A DNA stretch of 64,000 nt, from NCBI GenBank assembly GCA_000531095.1, contig HG799475.1, positions 44,782-108,781 of the forward strand. Reading direction: 5' to 3'. A program made the translations under genes and the position numbers. Below the pieces are notes generated by a model that was not told where the DNA came from, did not search any database, and worked only from the letters and a program-made list of their open reading frames with translations. Source of the DNA: Gemmata massiliana. Its GTDB lineage: Bacteria; Planctomycetota; Planctomycetia; Gemmatales; Gemmataceae. Positions 50,325 to 58,592 of this stretch are shown one piece after another (positions within the stretch are counted from its first letter, which is position 1; every line of letters starts with the position of its first letter).

Positions 50325-51358
50325 GATTGCGTGACCCCCAGGGCCGCGGCCGTTTCCGGCCGGCGCAGCTTCCAGATCATCCCGTCGAACGCATAGTGAA
50401 CGAGCGCGGCCCACAGGTTCAGCCCCTGCCAGAGCACGATCAGCCCGCTATCCGGGCGCGATGCTAATACCCCGACCGAGCCGAGCGCGAGAACGTACAC
50501 GCCCAGAAACAGTGTCCAGAACCGGGCGAGTGTGCGGAACCGGCCCGGGCTTCCGACCGCCTCGCGCCGGCGCGCGTAGTGCGTGACGATCGCGAGGTAC
50601 TCCACCGCGTGGAACATGGAACCGGCGGCGGCGAAGATCACCACGAACCCGGACCAACCGAAGTGGAGGCTGAGTACGAACCCGGTGTAGAGCGCGCACA
50701 CGCTCGCGAGGTACGCGAGCTTCCCGATCCGGTCGCGTGTGGCTCCGATGAAATTGGTGAGAAGGAGTGCGACCGGAACCACGAGCACGGCCCAGTCGAT
50801 TCCCTTCAACCACGGCAGGTACGAAGTGTCGGCCTCGATCCAGCCCGTGGCCCACCCCGCGGCCCGGAGCGCACCATACGTAACGAAGGCACGCAGCCCC
50901 CAGCGCTCGAGCCACGCGGACCCGCCGCCGACCTTGCGCGCGTACATCCGGAGCACCCCCGCGTGCTGGCTCGCGAAGTGCCAGGAGTTCCAAACGTAGT
51001 CGACGAGCGCGAGGCAGAGGAACGCACCCGTGCCGAGGAACGCGCCCGTTACGAGAACGGCCGCGAGCGCTGCAAAGGCTACGAGCTTGTGTGTTTGGGT
51101 ACCGCGCCGGTCCGCATCGGTGAGGACGAGGACGAGCGTGATCCACCGGTGGGGGAGCGTGAGAAAATAGACCTGCCAGAAATCGATGGCCGTATCGGTC
51201 CGGGTCGCGAACCCCGGGAGCAGGAGAAGCAGCCAGCCGAGGTTCGCGAGGAAGAGCAGATCGAAGACCGGAGAGACGATCCACCCCCGGTTCGCCGCGG
51301 TTACGGGAGCGGGGCGGTCTTGATCTTCCACTTGTCCCCTTCTTTCACGAACGTCCAT
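50321..51358 (-). CDS. Polytopic membrane protein with conserved-looking histidine motifs
   Basis: A 345-residue protein with about eight hydrophobic segments and no family I can name. Histidines lie at helix ends in TLPHRWITLVLVLTD, WNSWHFASQHAGVLRMYARK, MFHAVEYLAIVTHYARRR and LVHYAFDGMIWKLRRP. These look like metal- or haem-ligand positions. The ATG at 51358 overlaps the end of the upstream lipoprotein gene by 58 bases; an in-frame GTG at 51331 also overlaps. The stop overlaps the next gene by 4 bases, making a tight three-gene unit. Confidence 0.72.
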   Translation of the reverse strand: MDVRERRGQVEDQDRPAPVTAANRGWIVSPVFDLLFLANLGWLLLLLPGFATRTDTAIDFWQVYFLTLPHRWITLVLVLTDADRRGTQTHKLVAFAALAAVLVTGAFLGTGAFLCLALVDYVWNSWHFASQHAGVLRMYARKVGGGSAWLERWGLRAFVTYGALRAAGWATGWIEADTSYLPWLKGIDWAVLVVPVALLLTNFIGATRDRIGKLAYLASVCALYTGFVLSLHFGWSGFVVIFAAAGSMFHAVEYLAIVTHYARRREAVGSPGRFRTLARFWTLFLGVYVLALGSVGVLASRPDSGLIVLWQGLNLWAALVHYAFDGMIWKLRRPETAAALGVTQS

Positions 51359-51681
51359 TCCTTCTCACTCGGATCGCCCCCGGCCTGCTTCTCGATCGCA
51401 ACAGTTCCGGTGGCGGTCGTGCCGTTGACAGTAACCTTGCCCTTCAAATCGTACCGATACTGAGGGTACGTTTTGGTCTGCTTCTTATCGACCGCTGTCC
51501 CCGCAGCGAAAATGCTCTTCAGCCGCGAAGTGGCGTTGCTCTCGTCGTTCATGCGGTCCACGAGGTCCGCGATCTGTTTCCCGTCGTCTCCACCGAAATC
51601 GGGTGGCGCAGAAGCCGCGCCCCCGCACCCGGCCGCGAGCACGAGAACCAGCCCAGTCAGAAGCGCTCCAACTAACCGCAT
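51301..51681 (-). CDS. Small predicted lipoprotein
   Basis: The start MRLVGALLTGLVLVLAAGCGG at 51681 is a lipoprotein signal with the lipobox cysteine at 19. The mature 108 residues include FGGDDGKQIADLVDRMNDESNATSRLKSIF and a beta-rich end (YRYDLKGKVTVNGTTATGTVAIEK, EWTFVKEGDKWKI), similar in style to SnoaL/NTF2-like accessory domains. That similarity is weak. The longer upstream frame was rejected because it puts the signal peptide inside the protein. It is the first gene of the unit with the two membrane proteins downstream. Confidence 0.75.
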   Translation of the reverse strand: MRLVGALLTGLVLVLAAGCGGAASAPPDFGGDDGKQIADLVDRMNDESNATSRLKSIFAAGTAVDKKQTKTYPQYRYDLKGKVTVNGTTATGTVAIEKQAGGDPSEKEWTFVKEGDKWKIKTAPLP

Positions 51682-51750
51682 CACGACCTCACGGTACGAG
51701 TCAATAATGTGGGCCGGTGATCCGCCACCGGCCCGATCATCGTGCCGCAA

Positions 51751-52986
51751 TCAATCGTTGACCACCACCTCGCCGCCCGATTTGGTGCCCATTGCCTGCC
51801 AGGTTTGGGGGTTGATCGAGTCGCGGATGAACCGCACGCTCCCGTCGGCGAAGCACGCGTTCACGCCCCCACTGTGCTTACTGCGGGCCGCGGCCCACAG
51901 GTTCCCGTCGGTCCGATTCTGCGTACACGCGAGCTTATCGGGGTTGGTCGTAGGGATGCGGGTGTCGCAGTAAAACATGCTGTCCCCCGTGCTCGAGTTC
52001 GGGGGCGTGTAGGTGACGAACATGTTCCCACCGGGGCCGGGGTAAAGAACCGCACCGCGCCCGTCCTTGTTGCGGCCCGGGCTGCTCGAATTGGCCCCGT
52101 CGAGGTTCTCGCTGAACGGGAGCACTTCGCTGAACATCACCGTGTTCGAGGTTCCGTCCCCGATCCCGACAATGGTCGTTCCCTTCCCGATGCCGAGGCG
52201 CGCCCCGGGCCCCCACTTCTTCACTTGCGCGAGATTGTACACCCCGGACGCGGGCAGACCGCCGCCGTATGCGGCACTGTTCCCGTAGGTGCTCCCGCCG
52301 AAGCACCCGACGTAATTCCCCTTCATCAGGTTCTCGAGCGAGTTGTCGTTGAGCATGATCGACGGGTCGTGCGGCGAGCTGGGGCACAGCAGCACCCTCG
52401 TCGCCAGCGTCGTCTGATAGTCCCGCTCCGGTCGGCGCAGCGGCTGCCCGTCGAGATTGTCGCTCGGGTTCGCTTCGTACAGGTCGGTACTCGTGACCGG
52501 GTCGCTGATCTGGGCGGCGAGTTTGGTCGCGAGCGGTTGCTGCTCGATCTCGGCCATGATGTGGAACGGCCAGCTCGGGCCGTAGCACCGGGCCTCGCCG
52601 CTGTACGCCTGGTTGCCGGTGAACCACCACAGGGGCGGGTCGGACCCGGCCGCTTTCGAGGGATCGCCCAACCCGTCGGCGAACGTCGTGGGGACGGGCG
52701 CGCTCGCCCACCCCGCAGGAACGGCCAGCACGGGGTTGTGCGGGGCGTTCTCGGCCAGCGTCTGGTTGAACCGCGGGACGCCGGGCGGGAACGTTCCCGT
52801 GGAACTTTCCACGTTGTGAGCCGCCAGCCCAATTTGTTTGAGGTTGTTCTGACACTTCATGCGCGCGGCGGCCTCGCGCACCTTTTGCACCGCGGGCAAG
52901 AGGAGCCCGATCAGGATCGCAATAATCGCAATGACAACGAGCAGCTCGATTAGCGTGAACCCACGCCAACGGTCCGGGCGGTTCAT
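51751..52986 (-). CDS. DUF1559 protein with type II prepilin-like N-terminus
   Basis: A 411-residue member of the large planctomycete DUF1559 family. The leader is [55 protein letters not shown], with the G/FTLIE cleavage site and hydrophobic helix of type II/IV pseudopilins. The C-terminal [19 protein letters not shown] contains the family's H/N-x-DG-type box. Members are presumed to be processed by a prepilin peptidase and to assemble outside the membrane; the cargo is unknown. The start at 52986 fits the short leader of the family. Confidence 0.93.
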   Translation of the reverse strand: MNRPDRWRGFTLIELLVVIAIIAILIGLLLPAVQKVREAAARMKCQNNLKQIGLAAHNVESSTGTFPPGVPRFNQTLAENAPHNPVLAVPAGWASAPVPTTFADGLGDPSKAAGSDPPLWWFTGNQAYSGEARCYGPSWPFHIMAEIEQQPLATKLAAQISDPVTSTDLYEANPSDNLDGQPLRRPERDYQTTLATRVLLCPSSPHDPSIMLNDNSLENLMKGNYVGCFGGSTYGNSAAYGGGLPASGVYNLAQVKKWGPGARLGIGKGTTIVGIGDGTSNTVMFSEVLPFSENLDGANSSSPGRNKDGRGAVLYPGPGGNMFVTYTPPNSSTGDSMFYCDTRIPTTNPDKLACTQNRTDGNLWAAARSKHSGGVNACFADGSVRFIRDSINPQTWQAMGTKSGGEVVVND

Positions 52987-53122
52987 GAATGAGGCTCCGA
53001 GCAAGGGATGATGACCCAGCAGCGGGAACAAGTAGCCGACGGTACGCTACCCACAATTCGTGAAGCCCTGATGTCGACAATGAGAAGAAAGGTTATCCAT
53101 TCATCAGAATACTTCGTGATGG

Positions 53123-54367
53123 TCACGGGCGCCCGGCGCGGGCCTTCGAGCCGATGCACCACAGGCTCGTCGCCGAGCGGACGAACAGGTGCCCGTCCGA
53201 CACAGCCGGCGTCGCGTGGCACTCCTCGCCCAGCGCGTTCTTCGTGACCAGTTCGTACTCCTCGTCGGGCTTCAGGATGTACGTGGTGCCGTCGTCCGCG
53301 AGGCAGTAGATCAGGTCGTTGATGAGGAGCGGCGAGGCGTGGTGCAGGCGCGAGCCGAGGCGCTCGGACCAGAGTTTCTTACCCGTTTTCGCTTCGAGTA
53401 GCGTTGCGATCCCGGAATCCGACAGCACGAACAGGTGTTTCCCAAACGCGAGCGGCGACGGAACGTAGGACGCGACCTTCGTGTCGGACCACTTGGTGTG
53501 TGATTTGGTGACGTTGCCCGTTCCGGTCGGGTCGAGGGCGACGAGCGTGTTGTTGGGGCTGGTGCCGGTCGCAAAGACCAGCCCTTCGGTGAACGCGACC
53601 GTCGCGACGAACTTGTCCGTCGTGCTGTCCGCGATCCAGAGCTGTTTACCGGTGGTCGGCTCGAACGCGGCGACCGACTTGCTCCCGGCCAACACCAGTT
53701 GCAACTTTCCGCGAACTTCCACGAACAGCGGCACGCTGAATGACCGCACGCGGTTGGGGCGGTTGATCTTCCACTTCGTTGCGCCGGTCGTTTTGTCGAG
53801 CGCAGCTACGAACGCATCGCCGTCCGAGTCACCATTAACGATCACGAGGTCGCCGAACAGCACCGGCGTTCCGCAAAACCCGTGAACGGAATCGAACCCG
53901 TCGAACGACTTCAACCAGACCTGTTTTCCGGCAAACGAATAGCACGCGACCGCGACCTTTCCAGCGTCCAAAAACGTGACCCACACGTGGGTGCCGTCAC
54001 TCGCGGGCGTGGAACTGGCGGGCGTGTTGTTCTTGTGCATCTTCTCGGCCGTGGCACTCAGCACGCTCTGCTTCCAGAGCAACTTGCCGTCTTTACGGTC
54101 GAAGCACAGGAGTAAGCGATCGGTCGTTGATGACTCGAACGACGTGAGGAACACGCGCCCGTTGGAAACGACGGGCGACGAGTGCCCAGTACCGGGAACG
54201 TCCACCTTCCAAACGATGTTCTCGGTTGCGCTCCACTTGGTAGGGATCGCGGCGTCGGTCACGATGCCGTCGCCCTTTGGCCCGCGCCACACCGGCCAGT
54301 CGGCGGCACGGAGGGAGGGTGCGAATATGAGCCCGAGCAAGAAGCAGCAAATCGGAGCGCGGAGCAT
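53123..54367 (-). CDS. PQQ-binding-like beta-propeller protein (exported)
   Basis: A 414-residue protein with a signal peptide (APICCFLLGLIFAPSLRAADWP). The repeats follow the PQQ-like pattern: VWRGPKGDG, LLCFDRKDGKLLWKQSV, VAALDKTTGATKWKINRP, SVAAFEPTTGKQLW, ATLLEAKTGKKLW. It starts next to the stop codon of the cytochrome-WD40 gene (54367 is shared), so it is very probably co-transcribed. It is the last gene of the run starting near 64 kb. Whether it binds a quinone or only forms a scaffold cannot be seen. Confidence 0.88.
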   Translation of the reverse strand: MLRAPICCFLLGLIFAPSLRAADWPVWRGPKGDGIVTDAAIPTKWSATENIVWKVDVPGTGHSSPVVSNGRVFLTSFESSTTDRLLLCFDRKDGKLLWKQSVLSATAEKMHKNNTPASSTPASDGTHVWVTFLDAGKVAVACYSFAGKQVWLKSFDGFDSVHGFCGTPVLFGDLVIVNGDSDGDAFVAALDKTTGATKWKINRPNRVRSFSVPLFVEVRGKLQLVLAGSKSVAAFEPTTGKQLWIADSTTDKFVATVAFTEGLVFATGTSPNNTLVALDPTGTGNVTKSHTKWSDTKVASYVPSPLAFGKHLFVLSDSGIATLLEAKTGKKLWSERLGSRLHHASPLLINDLIYCLADDGTTYILKPDEEYELVTKNALGEECHATPAVSDGHLFVRSATSLWCIGSKARAGRP

Positions 54368-56042
54368 TATTTCTTCTCCTCCGCCTTCGTGATTGCCGCT
54401 TCCACTTCGACCACTTCGGCCTTCATCGCGAGTGCGGCCTCGCAGAGTTGCAGGTAAGCCTTTGCGAGCGCCGGGTTCTTCGGGCTGCGAGCGGCTTCGT
54501 CCTTGAGCTTCTCCGCCGCGTCCTCCACGGCCTTAAGTGCGGTTCGTTTGCGAGCCAGTTCCGCCTGAAGATTCGCGGGTGCAGTCGACGGGATGACCGG
54601 AGTAGTCGGTCGAACGGCCGCGACGGGCAAGTTCGGCGTCGGCACTGGGATTGCTGCCAGCGCTGAGGGTTTCGTTTCGACCGGCAGAGCGAGTTTCACG
54701 CCCGTTCCGCCCGCGACCGGCCACGTCCGAACCGCACCGGCCCAGTCACCGGACAGGACCGTCTTCGCGTCCGCGGTGAACGCGACTTTCAGTACCGCGT
54801 CGTCCGCGGGACCGAACTCGGCCGCGCGCTTCCCCTTCTCGTCCCAGAGTTTCACGCGCCCGTCACGCCCCGCGGTGACGATCGCGCCGGAAGCGTGGAA
54901 CGCGACGTCTGCCGCCCCGCCCTCGTGTGCCTCCCACTTCGTGATCTCGGTCCCTGTGTGCATGTTCCAAACGCGCACCGTCTGGTCGTCGCTACTCGTC
55001 GCGAGCGCGTCCGAGTCCGCGCGCCAGGCGATCCCCGTCACGCCCTTCGTGTGCCCGCGGAGCGTGTAGAACTCCTTGCCGGACTTCGTTTCCCACACGT
55101 ACAGTCCGCCGAACCGGTCGCCGGCTGCGACGAGCAGCCCCTCCGGGCTGAACCCGACCGACAGCACCCAACTTCGTATAATGTATGCGAAACGTAGTGG
55201 ACGATCTTGCCGTCGGGTACGGAAACCACCTTCACGATGCGGTTGGGACCGCCGAACACGACGCGGGATTTGTCCGCCGAGATGTCGGCCGCAAGAACCG
55301 CGTCGTTCTCGTCGGCAACCGCGAACTGACGCTTCCACGAAGCGACGTCGTACCCGACCACGGCACCCGATTGCCCGCCGACACCGCCCGCAGCGAGCAG
55401 CATCTTTCCGTCACGTGAGAAGCGAAGAACGTGAACCTCGCCTTCTGGAAACGCGAGCGCGCCGAGCGATTTACCGCTGGGCAATTCGTAGAGCAGGATT
55501 TGCTTCTTCCCGGGAACCGCAACAATCGGCGCGCTGGGGCTGACCGCAAGTGCGGTCACCGGCGTGAGTCGCGCCAGGGTCGCGACTTTGCCGAGGCCGT
55601 CAAGATTTTTGGGCGCAGGAGTAGGCGTGGCCTTCGTAGAAGCCGCTCCGCCCACCTTCTCAACCAGTCCGCCCTCGATCCACTTGCGGAGCATGTCGAT
55701 TTCGGTTTGAGGGATCTTGGGGCTGTTCGGCGGCATCTTCGGGTCTTCGAGGTGCGCCGTCATCGTGTAGAGCGGGCTGGAATCCGGCTTCCCCTCAACA
55801 ACTGCCCGGCCCGACACCCCGCCGAGCATCACCGCCGCGTAGCTCGACAGGTCGAGTTCCCCTCGCGGGCGCTCCGCGTTGTGGCACTTGCCGCACCGCT
55901 TCGCGAGGATCGGGCGCACCTGACCGTCGAACGTGACTTTCGCGCCCTCGACCTTCTCGTCGGCCCGGACCGGCGGTGCCGCGAGGGACGAGAAGTGAAT
56001 CACGAGCGCGAGTAACAAGAACACACACGGTCGCAGCGTCAC
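54367..56042 (-). CDS. Planctomycete-type cytochrome-c domain plus WD40 protein, interrupted by loxP-like linker
   Basis: The N-terminal signal peptide (TLRPCVFLLLALVIHFSSLAAPPVRA) leads to ILAKRCGKCHNAERPRGELDLSSY, a single haem-c site with the PSCyt1-type sequence, and then MPPNSPKIPQTEIDMLRKWIEGG. WD40 repeats follow. The frame changes at about 55170-55190, where GKIVHYVSHT should run into WVLSVGFSPEGLLVAAGDRFGGLYVWE. Exactly there lie 19 bases of loxP. The second part contains five more WD40-like blades and a lysine/glutamate helical end. The start is a GTG at 56042; a GTG at 56099 is possible. It follows the DUF1549/1553 gene closely. Confidence 0.85.
55170..55188. other. 19-nt loxP identity (probable library-linker remnant)
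   Basis: AACTTCGTATAATGTATGC is identical to 11 bases of one loxP arm plus the full 8-base spacer. The other arm is missing; GAAACG follows. It coincides with a reading-frame break inside a conserved WD40 gene. Cre-lox circularisation linkers in mate-pair libraries carry this sequence, so the simplest source is untrimmed linker. Confidence 0.9.
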
Positions 56043-56103
56043 AGCGGTGATCCTCGAGGTTGGCGAAATAAACCCAGCCGGCCTTATCGCTCGTCCCACT
56101 GCA

Positions 56104-58515
56104 TCAGCGGTTGAAAATGAACTCGTTCGTGTTCAGCAGCGCCCAGAACAGGTCTTCGAGCGCCTCCTTCTTGTCGGTCGCTTGTTCGAGCCGGGGCGCG
56201 AGTTTGGCGACTTCGTTCGCGGTGGGCTTGCGGCCCAAACACCGCAGGTACAGTTCCTCGGCCACCGCTGCCGGTTCTTTCTTGGCGAGCAATCCCTCCA
56301 CCACTTTCCCCTCACCGATCTTGCCCGTGGTGGTTTCGCCGTTGAGCAGGTGGAGCGCTTGCGAGAGCGTCGGCGTGGTCTTCACCTCACACGTGCAGGC
56401 GGTGGCGCGGGTGGACCGGCCGAACGTGGTGAGGAAGTAGTTCGGGGTGCGACCGTCCGGGAGGTGAACCGCCCGCCCGCCGAGCGGCAGGTTGGGGAAC
56501 CGGTTCGCCGTCTCGGTTACCTGAGTGATGCAGTCGAGAAGCACTTCGGCGCGCATCCGGCGCACAGTTTGGCGCGCGAAGTTTCGCTCGTCCCACTCGT
56601 TCGTCGGGTTCCGCTTTGTGGAGAGCTGGTACGTGCGACTGAGGCAGATGTCGCGTGCGAGCTTCTTCACATCGAACTTGTATTCGGACGCTTTCTTGCC
56701 GAGCGCATCGAGCAGCTCCGGGTTGCTCGCGGGGTTCGACACGCGGACGTCGTCCACCGCGTCCACGATGCCCTTCCCGAAGAAGTGAGCCCAAACGGTG
56801 TTGCTGATGTTCCGGGCGAACGCCGCATTATCGGTGCTGGTCAGCCAGTCCGCGAGGGCCGCCCGGTAGTCCCGGCCCGGCTTCAATTCGGGCGCGTCAC
56901 CGCCCAGGAACTTCGGCTTCACGAGCCGGTCCCCGAGCGGGTGCCGCATCTCGCCCGAGCCGGCGTTGAATACGGTGAGTTCGCGCGGGTCTTGTGCGTT
57001 CTTGTACCCGACCTGACTGAAGAACGCGGCGAACCCGTAGTAGTCGTCCATCGTCCAGCGGTCGAACGGGTGGTTGTGGCACTGGGCGCACTGAATGCGC
57101 GTCCCGAGGAACACCTGCGAGACGTTCTCGGCCAGCAGTTGCGGGGTGGTTTCCGTTTGGAAGTAGTTGACGGCCGGGTTCTCGAACGTCCCGCCGACGG
57201 CCGGGAGCAGTTCGCGCACGATCTGGTCGATTGTCGCGCCGCCACGGACCTTGTCACGGAGCCACTTGTCGTAGAGTTGCAGCCCCTTCTGGCTGATGCC
57301 GTTGATCGTGCGGATCTGGAGCATCTCGGCCCACTTCATCACCCAGATGTCCCGGAACTCGTCGCGTGCGAGGAGCGCGTCGACCAGTTTCTCGCGCTTC
57401 TTCGCGTCCGGATCGGCGAGGAACTTTTCGCGCTCCGCGAGTGTGGGGAGTAAGCCCAACAGATCGATGTACACGCGGCGCAGGAACACTTCGTCGGTAC
57501 AGCACGTCGGAGGGGACGACGTGGAGGCGGTTGAGTTTCGCGTGGACGTGCGTGTCGATGTAGTTGAACGCCGGCGTCTTCGGGTCGGTGAACTCGGTGC
57601 CGGGCCGAACGATCGACGGCGCTCCCCTCCGTGAACTGGTCGAACCGCGCGAGAATGAACGCCTCACCCGGCCCGGTCCCCGTAATCACGCCGTACATCG
57701 GAAACGGTCGCGGCCGCGTCGTTGTTACCGACGAACACGGTGAACCGAGTCACGTCGCGGTCGGTACCGTCGTCGTACTTGGCGCGAACCACGAGGCGCT
57801 GGGCCTCGCCCTTCGTCGCGAACACCGCCTGCTTCGGGAACACCTCGATGCTCACCGGCTTGGCCGTACTCTTCGGGTCTTTGGGGGCGCCGCCTTCGAG
57901 CCAGCGCAACAGCAACAGGTAGTTTTCGCTACCCGGTTCGATGCGCGTTCCGCCCGTGTGCGGAACCTTCCCGATGGCCTTGTTGATGAGCAGGCAATCG
58001 TCCGGTGTCGCGAGATTAACTCGGCGCCCGCCCATCTCACGGGTGATGCGGAAGTGGTCGCCCTCGGGGTCGTACCCGAACAGCCCCAACCGGAACCCGT
58101 CCTTCCCGGACGCGGAGCCGTGGCACTTGCCCGTGTTGCAGCCCACTTTTGTGAGGACCGGCATCACGTCCGTGCGGAATCGGAGTGCTTCTGCTTCTTT
58201 TGCCTTCGTCACAGTTACGGGCACCTTCGCGGAGAACGTGCCGAACGCGACGCTGAGCGTTGCTGCTCCATCTGTAACCGGTGCGAGAAAGGCGTTCGTG
58301 ATCGTAGCGACCGGCTTATCGAGCGCGAACGTGGCACTGGCGGTCACGTCCTTTGTGCTGCCGTCGGCGAACTCCGCCTGCACGACCACCCCCTGGCGGT
58401 CGCGTGCCGAAGTCAGGTCGACCCGATCCGGCGCAACGGTGATCCGCACCGGCTCCGCTGCGCGGACGGGAGCGACAACGGCTACCAACACAGCAGCGAT
58501 CAGCGCAAAACGCAT
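56104..58515 (-). CDS. DUF1549/DUF1553 protein with N-terminal Ig-like domain and haem-c motif (three frame breaks)
   Basis: About 800 residues if read through. The signal peptide is RFALIAAVLVAVVAPVRAAE. An Ig-like beta domain comes next, then VGCNTGKCHGSASGKDGFRLGLFGYDP with its CxxCH site. The DUF1549 part (DEVFLRRVYIDLLGLLP, FLGTRIQCAQCHNHPFDRWTMDDYYGF) and DUF1553 part (NAAFARNISNTVWAHFFGKGIVDAVDD, DLFWALLNTNEFIFNR) complete the usual family order. Between 57490 and 57700 the frame changes three times (near 57512-57515, 57611-57627 and 57691-57700), mostly beside runs of four G or C. The flanking parts are well conserved, so sequencing error is more likely than decay. Confidence 0.83.
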
Positions 58516-58592
58516 AGGGAAGGTCCTCGGGTGTACTTCTTCGCCCGTTTCTTTGTTTCTCGCTCGCGGAGGCAATATCGCACTCCGCGGGG

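Noticed and set aside
55170-55188. A functional loxP-type recombination site
   Set aside because: The second 13-bp arm is missing, no Cre-like recombinase is present, and it interrupts a conserved gene at a frame break.
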